64,000 nt of DNA from Begonia masoniana (lineage: Eukaryota > Streptophyta > Magnoliopsida > Cucurbitales > Begoniaceae): positions 25,761,432 to 25,825,431 of the forward strand of contig CM039509.1 of NCBI GenBank assembly GCA_022432975.1, in the 5' to 3' direction. Under the pieces are notes generated by a model that had not been told where the DNA came from, did not search any database, and saw only the letters and a list, made by a program, of their open reading frames with translations. Below, in pieces: positions 57,308 to 64,000 of this stretch. Each line of letters starts with the position of its first letter. The stretch's first letter is position 1. The translations under genes and the position numbers were made by a program.

Positions 57308-57675
57308 TAAAACTAAAACTATTTCGTAACAAAACATTAATTTTGCCCTCTCGTGTTTTCGACAATTCCAATTTTCTTATTTCGCCAATAAATCCAACTT
57401 ATTATCTGGGTTCTATTAAAACTGTCCGTTCGCAAATCGGACCTCGTTTACTAATTTTACTAAAATGTCCTTTATATTACGAGAAATCTAATTACTCAAA
57501 ATATAGCGTCATTATTCCGAAAATTCTCAAACTTCCCTTAAAATTCTAATTACTCGTTAGGATCGTAATGACGTTTCCTTTTCGTAAAACGGACCTGATT
57601 TGACATATTTACAAAAATGTCATCCAATAATATAATAATAATATTCTTAAAAATCCGTACGAGCCGGATATTACA
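54804..57675 (-). repeat. Gypsy-4 5' LTR (right copy)
   Basis: 2872 bp, the unduplicated reference form. It contains the CTTTCGGCCG tract (55850-55980), the hairpin at 57216-57247 and the (ATT)n/(AAT)n microsatellite at 57248-57308. Confidence 0.92.
57248..57308. repeat. (ATT)n/(AAT)n microsatellite in Gypsy-4 LTR
   Basis: A run of ATT units turning into AAT units, itself self-complementary, next to the TTCG hairpin. It is shorter in the left LTR copies (about 49101-49143 and 51105-51150). Confidence 0.85.
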
Positions 57676-57680
57676 GAGAG

Positions 57681-57861
57681 ACTTTGATTAATATCAACGA
57701 AGAAGCTGGGGTATTTATTGTGAGATTATGTATTAGCTTCAAGGACTTTTTAGTAATTTACTTTACTTGTTTATTAACCCTAGTTATATAAAACTTTTAG
57801 GTTGTATTATTTTTAACTAATTCAATAAGATCTTTGTCTTCTCTTTTTGTAAATTTCAACA
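57681..57861 (+). repeat. Copia-2 5' LTR, right part
   Basis: The LTR end TTTCAACA at 57861 is fixed by the adjoining primer site. A TATATAAAA box is at 57785-57793. The left part lies before 46653 (candidate start TGTTAG at 46585, which would give an LTR of about 250 bp). Gypsy-4 split it. The 3' LTR is outside the window, so the exact start is unproven. Confidence 0.7.
57785..57793 (+). promoter_or_regulatory. TATA box of Copia-2 LTR
   Basis: TATATAAAA about 70 nt before the LTR end, fitting a short copia LTR with a short R/U5. Confidence 0.6.
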
Positions 57862-57874
57862 TGGTATCCGAGCC
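57862..57874 (+). other. Primer-binding site of Copia-2
   Basis: TGGTATCCGAGCC directly after AACA, one base off the initiator-Met site. Confidence 0.85.
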
Positions 57875-57999
57875 ACCCTATAAATTTGTTTAATGTTTTG
57901 AGAAACTGTTAATACAGTCCATAGTTATCGCGGATTGAGCTGCGTTTCTCGGATTTGAAAAGAAAAAAAAGAGAGAAGAGGAAAAAAGAGATTTTTGGA

Positions 58000-58375
58000 T
58001 TTTAGAGTTTTCAAAAGTAGTGAGTCCAGAATTGCAATTTGTTGAGTTTCAGTCGTTGAATTATCTTGAAAGTTTGACAGTTGATTTAAACAAATAGAGG
58101 TACTTTATGAATGGTGGATATAGTCTTTTGTACTTTTTAAGGCTGCCCGGTTAGGGAAAAGCGGGACTGTAATTTAGGTTTTGGTTTGAGATTTTCAGAT
58201 TTTTCAAGAGTAGTGAGTCGAGAATTGTGATTTCTCGAGTTTCAGCCGTTGGATCATCTTGAAAATTTGACAGTTGGTTAACAACATATAGAGGTACATT
58301 CTGAATGGTGAAGATCATCTTTTTTGTTTTTAAACGCTGTCCTGTTAGGGAAAAAAATGACTGCAATTGAGTTTT
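58000..58375 (+). repeat. Direct duplication in the Copia-2 leader
   Basis: Two adjacent units of about 185 bp between PBS and gag. Shared landmarks are AGTAGTGAGTC (58016, 58210), TTTGACAGTTG (58073, 58266), AGAGGTAC (58097, 58291) and GTTAGGGAAAA (58150, 58346). The units have diverged by substitutions. Confidence 0.85.
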
Positions 58376-58762
58376 TTTTTTAGGAGAATGAATTGGATTG
58401 TAATCATGGCTAGTCATAAAGATGATTCTCTTCAGTCGATAGTGTTCAATTGGACGGGAAAAACTATTCGTATTTGAGCTATGTTGTAACACCCAGTTTT
58501 TTTAGGTTTTTGGATTTTCCGTATATAAGGGTATTTTCATAAATATAGTAAATTAAGCCTGTTTTACGAACGTGAAGTTTTGTTAGAACCCTAGGAATAA
58601 ATTGAATGGAGGAATAAGAGAATTTTAGAGAAACCAAATCGATAGACTAAATAACGAATTAAACAAAGAATTGAGAGGAGGGAAAAATAGTAATTTTTTA
58701 AGTTAAAATTTTAATAAAATAAAACATTTCTTCCCCCCCTCTTTGTTGCTTCATTCTACAGA

Positions 58763-58783
58763 AAGGAGAAATGTTTTCTCCTT
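58763..58783 (+). other. Hairpin in sLTR-2
   Basis: AAGGAGAAA (58763-58771) and TTTCTCCTT (58775-58783), loop TGT, downstream of an AATAAAATAAAAC box. Confidence 0.6.
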
Positions 58784-59884
58784 AGGCGATTTTCAAGCTC
58801 CCTCCCACGACGATCTCACGCCGGCGATTCTCCTCTTTCGATCGATCCTTTTCTCTTCCGTTTTCTTCCGCAATCAACACTCTAGGTAAGATGAAGCAAA
58901 ATAGCGTTGGGGTGGGGTATGAACTGTACATGCATCACGCCCTTCTGCAATATGAACTGTACATGCATCACGCCCTTTCAAAATAGCATGAAAACGAGTT
59001 TCTACACATGTTTTATGAAAAGAAATGAACTAATGAAAAGAAATGAATACACGTAATCCCGGTCACGTCGGGGTGGGGTTAAGACATGGCTGTTCTACAT
59101 GTGAAGCATGTTTTTCCCCCGGTAGATTGAAAAGGCTGTCTAATCGCGAGACGTGCCCTCTCCATCTAGTGAGAGTAAACCCTCGATGACATCCCGTTAT
59201 GTAATGTAATGAATAAAACGACTGCATGATTTTATAAACTGCATATGCACAGCATGCATTTTTATTTACGTTGATTTACTGAACCTTTAGCTCATAGATG
59301 TCTCTATGGTGTAGGGGAACTCCAGGAAGGTGAGGAAGACGTTCCTCCACAAGATGAATGCACAGATTGAAGAAGAATGCCCGTAGGATTATGCTAAGCA
59401 GTCGAGACGATTTTGACCCGTGGGAATCAATGTATGTGTATTCTTGGTATGTTAGGGAGAAAAGATATGGAAAATATATAGAGAGTTTATTTTAGGATGA
59501 TTAGAAACTAGTTGTTGATATGATTTTCTGGATGGATTATATAGATTGGTTTACATTTTGGATGATTAGTGAGATTCCGTTGCGTATATTGGTTATTAAT
59601 GAAATGGTTTAGCTTTTGGATTCAATTTTGATTCAGAGTAGGATTTGTTGATTGGAGATGAATGCGTTGATAAGAGTCGGAATTTGATGATTTTAGGTTG
59701 AGGTTTTCAAATAAATGAATGTTGTATTTTAGGTAGAGATGTTTATGGTTAATTGTAGCGGTTATAATTGATGGTGTATTAGGTGAAAAATTGAAGAAAA
59801 TGGCAAAGGAGGGAAAAAGGATGGGTTTGGTGCTTTGGGCGCGCAGGCAGGGCGAGCAAGGCACGCAGGGTCGCGCTGCCCTGC

Positions 59885-60070
59885 TCAGCGGATCGATCGG
59901 CGACCAAAGCCGATCGATCGGCAAATGCTCTGGAAAATTGGTCGCGAGGCAGAGTGATGGCCGATCGATTGGCACCCATGGCTGATCGATTGGCAAAGTG
60001 GCGTTCATTCTGGTGAAAATCCAGAGTGATCGCCAATCGATTAGCCCGCCAGCCGATCGATCGGCTGTCC
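59885..60070 (+). repeat. CCGATCGATCGGC repeat tract in sLTR-2
   Basis: About six copies of the palindrome-like GCCGATCGATCGGC or a one-base variant, spaced 25-40 bp. It lies at the same relative place in the LTR as the CATCGGCAGATG and TCGACCGAT tracts of its relatives. Confidence 0.8.
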
Positions 60071-61413
60071 CTGAGCACTAGGTGCGTAGCGTGCACGGCG
60101 GGTGCCGGTAGGCGCACAGGTGAGGCACGCGTTGTGCGTGCATCATGCGCGCATGGCGCGCGAGAGGTGTGCGCGCCGAATGCTCGGCACACCCCATGCA
60201 TGCCACTCTTTATGTTTTGAAGCCCTAAGCCTAAGTTGATGTTTTCTGACCTTAGACGAATCGTTTTAGATACGTTTTAAGTTAGACCCTAAATGTCGAT
60301 AGAGGTGGATTGAATGTCTAAGCCCGTTCTTTAACGTATGATAAAGAAAAAGGAAATGAAATGAAAAATTTTGTGTGAACGGGCAAGGGAAAATGAAATG
60401 TATGTCACGGCATAGGCCGTGGCGGCCCTGACGGGATCGGGGTTGTCACATATGTTGTGAAAAATTTCTTGCAGGGTAAATCGATGTCGGGATATGTTAC
60501 TGGTGCTCGTGTTCAGCCTTCAGCCTTCAGATTCAAATGTCGAAGACTATGTCAATTATCTTGATATTTGGGAGGCTGATAATTTGAAGATAATTACGTG
60601 GGTAAATAACTCTATGACACACTTAATCGGAGTTCAATTGGCAAAATATGAGACTGCGAAGGAGGTTTGGGATCATTTGGCTCGTTTGTACACGCAATAT
60701 AATTTTGTAAAACAGTATCAATTGAAAACTGGCATTTGTGCACTTCAACAGAAGAATATGAGTGTTCAAGATTTTTATTCTTCCATGTCGGCATTGTGGG
60801 ACCAATTGGCACTAACAGAGTCCTCTGAGCTATGAGCATTCCCGCCGTATGTTGCTCGTAGAGAAGAACAACGCTTGGTTGAATTTTTGATGGCACTTCG
60901 CAATGAATTTGAGGGGTTGCGTGGGACTATACTCCGTCATAGTTCATTACCTTCAGTTGATTCGGTGGTCAACGAGTTGTTAGTCGAGGAGATTCGACTC
61001 AAGTCTCAAGCTGATAAGGGGGCTATCACACCAAATACTCCATCTGCTTTTGCGGCATCTAAACATCCTCATGCTAATAACCAAAACTTTTTAAACTCGA
61101 AGGTTTCCCATGATGAATGTGCCTTTTGTAACAAGAAGGGTTATTGGAAGACTCAATGTCCGCTATTGTTAAGCAAAGAAAAATCGCAGCAGCCTCTGAA
61201 GACTCAATATACTTTGAAAAAATTTGGTAATTCAACGCAACAATGGACATATTGACCTCCTAAGTCCAGTAATGCAGTGACAACTCCATCCTTGGATTCA
61301 TCGTTACTTGAGCAGTTTCAACAATTCCTCTCCTCACAGCCTTATGCTATGTCAGCTTCTTCTCATATAGGTTTGTCATCCTCTAGTACATCAGGTATAT
61401 CTTCCTCATTGTG

Positions 61414-64000
61414 AATCTTAGATTCTGGAGCCTCTCATCATATGTCACCAGACTGGTCATCTTTTGTCTCTTTTTCTCATAATACGTGTTTATTTGTTGT
61501 GACTGCTGATGACACTCCAATGCCATTAGTAGGTGTAGGTTCTGTTAATACATCTTGTTTGTCACTTCTTGATGTCTATTATATTCCTAATCTTACCATC
61601 AACCTCGTTTTTGTTAGTCAATTGTGTGAATCTGGCTATTTAATTTTTTTTATCCAATTGTTGTGTGCAGGACCTGCGATCTCAGAAGCTGATTGGGACA
61701 GGCCGTAGGAAACGGGGTCTTTATGTCTTGGATCAACTCCAACTACTTGATGTTTCAGCTTCTAGTGTTGATTTGTCATCATTTTGTTTGAGTCGTTTGT
61801 CTTCTGATTTTTACCTATGACATACTTGTTTAGGTCATGTTTCAGCATCCTGATTGAAATTCCTAGCTTCATCTGGAGCATTAGGAACTTTAAAAAGTCA
61901 TGATATTTCTGATTGTAGTGGTTGCAAACTGGCAAAATTCTCTACGTTACCTTTCAATAAAAACCTATCTTTTTCTCGTAATCCTTTTGATCTTGTTCAT
62001 TCTGATGTATGAGGGTCTTCTCCTATTACTACATAAGGAGGCTCGGGATATTATGTATCTTTTAATGATGATTACACTCGTTATACTTGGATTTATCTTA
62101 TGAAACAAAGGTTAGATTATCTTACAATTTTCAATCACTTTAAAGCTCTTGTCAAAACTCAGCATTCGGCTGTTATCAAGTGTTTTCGTTATGATCTGGG
62201 AGTGAGTACACTTCCAATGTTTTTTCCCGTTTACTTGGTTTTGAAGGTTCTATTCATCAAACCTCGTGTCGAGAAACACCTCAACAAAATAGGGTTGCAG
62301 AGAGAAAACATAGACATCTTGTTGAGACAATCAGCTCTTTTTTATTGTCTCTTGATGTTCCTAGTGTCTTTTGGGGAGAAGCGGTCTTTACTGCCACTCA
62401 CGTGATCAATAGGATACCGACTTCTCACAATTCATGTTTGTCTCCCTTTCAAAAATTATATGGTTGTGCTCTTGACTATTCCTCCTTACGTGTTTTTGCT
62501 TGTACTTATTTTGTTCTCTGACCACACATCGAACGTGATAAATTGTCCTCTCCATCTGATTTATGTCACTTTCTTGGTTATGGTGTTGGTCAAAAGAGAT
62601 ATCGTTGTATTGATCAAGTCAACCAAAAGTTGTATGTCTCTTGTCATGTTATGTTTCTTGAGCATATTCATTTCTTCTCCATACCCTTTGCCTAACATAA
62701 CATCACTTATGTAGATCTTATACGCATTGATCCCTTCAGTATCGACAATTACGAAGCCTCTCCTATGGCTATTTCTACTTCTACAAGCTCCATTGAATCT
62801 AGTAACTTGATCCCTGAGACATTTGCGACTCCTCCCCCTCCTGCGACTACTCCATCATATCGATAGATTGCAGATAATCCTATTCGTCAGTCTACTCGTC
62901 CTCTTAAGTTAACTAAACTACTTGATTTTGCTTATTCTTGTTATTCAAGCTCTTTTGCCTATTTTGTTGCATTTATTTATCATCTTTCTGAGCCTTTATT
63001 CTATAAAGAAGCTGCTAGTAACCCTCTTTGGGAGAATGATATGGTTGAGGAATTAACTGCTATACATCATACTCATTTTTGGGATATGGTACCACTGCCA
63101 CCTGGGAAACGCACTATTGGATCTCGTTAGGTTTTTAAGATCAAAATAAAATCTGATGGTTCTATCGAACGGTACAAAACTCGTCTTGTTGCTAAAGGTT
63201 ACTCTCAAGAATATGACATGGATTATGAGGAAACTTTTGCCTCTGTTGCTAAAATGACCACCGTTCGAATGATGATTGATGTTGCCTCTGTTCTTTGATG
63301 GAAAATATCTCAGATGGATGTCAAGAGTGCATTCTTAAATGGTAATCTTAAAGAAGAATTATATATGGTATCTCCTCTTAGAAATGCTCACCTACCTGGG
63401 AAAATTTATAGACTTCGCAAAACTCTCTATGGACTCAAACAAGAACTACGTGCTTGGTTTGAAAAGTTCTCTAGGGTGATTACGTCATTTGGTTTTTGTC
63501 CTAGAAATCATGATTCAGCTTTATTTCTCAAGTGTACGGGTGCAGGTTGTATACTTTTGTCTTTATATGTAGATGATATGATAATTACTGGTTATGATTA
63601 TGATGGAATTGAAACTTTGAGGTTTGCTATAAAAGACTTAGGTTTGCTGCGCTACTTTCTAGGCATAGAGGTTGACACTTTGCTAAAAGGTCATCTATTG
63701 TCTCAGTCAAAGTATATAGCGGATCTATTTGAGTGTGCACGTCTCACTGACAAGAAAGTATTAGATACTATGCTTGAGACTAATGCTCGGCAACTCTACA
63801 TCAGATGGTTCTCCTTTGCCAGATCCAAGTCTCTACTGTACGGTTGTGGGAAGCTTAGTTTACCTTACTGTGGCTCGTCCTGATATTGCACATGTTGTGC
63901 ACGTGGTTAGTCAATTTGTCACTGCACCGACTACAGTTCATTGGGCTGCTGTTTTTTGCATTTTTCGATATCTTCAGGGAACTCAGTTTCAGAGTCTCTT
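61414..64000 (+). pseudogene. Copia-2 pol: protease, integrase, RT (runs off the window)
   Basis: ILDSGASHHMSPD (protease), then a frame change near 61640. Next come GTGRRKRGLYVLDQL and HTCLGHVSAS (pre-integrase), DLVHSDV, an integrase core with the third acidic site near NRVAERKHRHLVE (about 62285), AVFTATHVINRIPTSH, and RT with [57 protein letters not shown] and YVDDMIITG at about 63565-63590. A frame change near 63800 follows, then GSLVYLTVARPDIAHVV. More than ten stops and several frameshifts. RNase H and the 3' LTR would be beyond 64000. Confidence 0.92.

Larger units (their letters stand above)
46653..57675 (-). mobile_element. Gypsy-4: non-autonomous gypsy element with gag remnant only (LARD-like)
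   Basis: TSD gagag at 46648-46652 and 57676-57680. LTRs start TGTAATATCCGG and end GGGGTGTCACA in sense. The right (5') LTR 54804-57675 is 2872 bp. The left LTR 46653-51514 is 4862 bp because of an internal duplication of about 2 kb. PBS at 54788-54799 and PPT at 51515-51527 give minus orientation. The internal region is only 3.3 kb and has no enzyme domain, just the two ends of gag and a non-coding block homologous to that of Gypsy-2. It inserted into the 5' LTR of Copia-2. Confidence 0.9.
58485..60450 (+). mobile_element. sLTR-2: solo gypsy LTR inside Copia-2 gag
   Basis: 1966 bp, TGTAACACCCAG ... GGGTTGTCACA, TSD tatgt at 58480-58484 and 60451-60455. The first 150 bp match the Gypsy-1 LTR (AAATATAGTAAATTAAGCC, GGAATAAATTGAA), as do parts near 59235-59420 (ATGGTGTAGG, GATGAATGCACAGATTGAAG), so it is a relative of Gypsy-1. 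No internal coding sequence. The 3' part is different and richer in GC, with CGATCGATCGG repeats. Confidence 0.88.
58406..61413 (+). pseudogene. Copia-2 gag, split by sLTR-2
   Basis: ATG at 58406 (MASHKDDSLQ), then a frame change and QLDGKNYSYLSYV, cut at 58484 and resumed at 60456 with KNFLQGKSMSGYVTG. The retrotransposon gag domain follows (WDHLARLYTQYNFVKQYQLK, EFEGLRGTILRHSSLPSVDS), with a stop at 60834. The zinc knuckle reads CAFCNKKGYWKTQC, with Tyr for the usual His. A TGA follows at about 61253, and a Ser-rich linker leads to the protease. The stops and the His loss fit C-to-T and G-to-A decay. Confidence 0.88.

Noticed and set aside
59779..60201. 140-codon GC-rich minus frame in sLTR-2
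   Set aside because: Created by the GATCGATCGG and GCGCG-rich repeats; no domain and not in related LTRs.

Overview
The window looks like plant nuclear DNA, most likely from an angiosperm and plausibly a eudicot, consisting of heterochromatin packed with nested LTR retrotransposons. I found no convincing host gene, tRNA, rRNA or CRISPR. Evidence for a plant: Ty3/gypsy polyproteins with chromodomain-like C-termini and very long LTRs (about 2-3 kb), Ty1/copia polyproteins of SIRE/Maximus type, and initiator-Met primer-binding sites (TGGTATCAGAGC or close variants) beside the 5' LTRs. Almost every base can be assigned to one of eight elements. Six insertions are closed by a matching 5-bp target-site duplication (TSD).

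Layout. Gypsy-1 (+ strand, old, full of stop codons) covers 1-46035 with its 5' LTR off the left edge; its 3' LTR is 43641-46035. Three elements have inserted into it. Gypsy-2 (173-11292, minus, TSD cccgg) is a gag-only, non-autonomous element and itself holds a solo LTR (sLTR-1, 3256-6232, TSD gttat). Gypsy-3 (13831-31810, minus, TSD cttct) is a tandem LTR-internal-LTR-internal-LTR structure. Copia-1 (32224-42821, minus, TSD agaat) is the youngest-looking element, with intact gag and pol and a third ORF after pol. To the right, 46036-46652 is unassigned sequence, probably ending in the 5' LTR of Copia-2, a decayed + strand copia that runs off the right edge. Copia-2 was hit by Gypsy-4 (46653-57675, minus, TSD gagag; essentially no coding capacity) and by solo LTR sLTR-2 (58485-60450, TSD tatgt).

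Relationships. Gypsy-1, Gypsy-2, Gypsy-4 and both solo LTRs share end sequences (TGTAACACCC or TGTAATATCC ... TTACA, CTACA or TCACA) and look like branches of one long-LTR chromovirus group (Tekay/Del-like). Gypsy-2 keeps gag up to the protease boundary, Gypsy-4 keeps only the two ends of gag, and both carry a related non-coding block in place of pol. This suggests a lineage parasitising an autonomous Gypsy-1-like relative.

Most notable signals. (1) A CATCGGCAGATG repeat, often preceded by ACGT-core bZIP-like sites, is shared by a gypsy solo LTR, both Copia-1 LTRs and the Copia-1 leader upstream of its third ORF. (2) The third Copia-1 ORF. (3) The Gypsy-3 tandem, whose two bodies share the same lethal mutations. 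(4) Hairpins at the same relative place in all the gypsy-type LTRs. (5) Signs of assembly or base-calling error in the second Gypsy-3 copy and in the left LTR of Gypsy-4.
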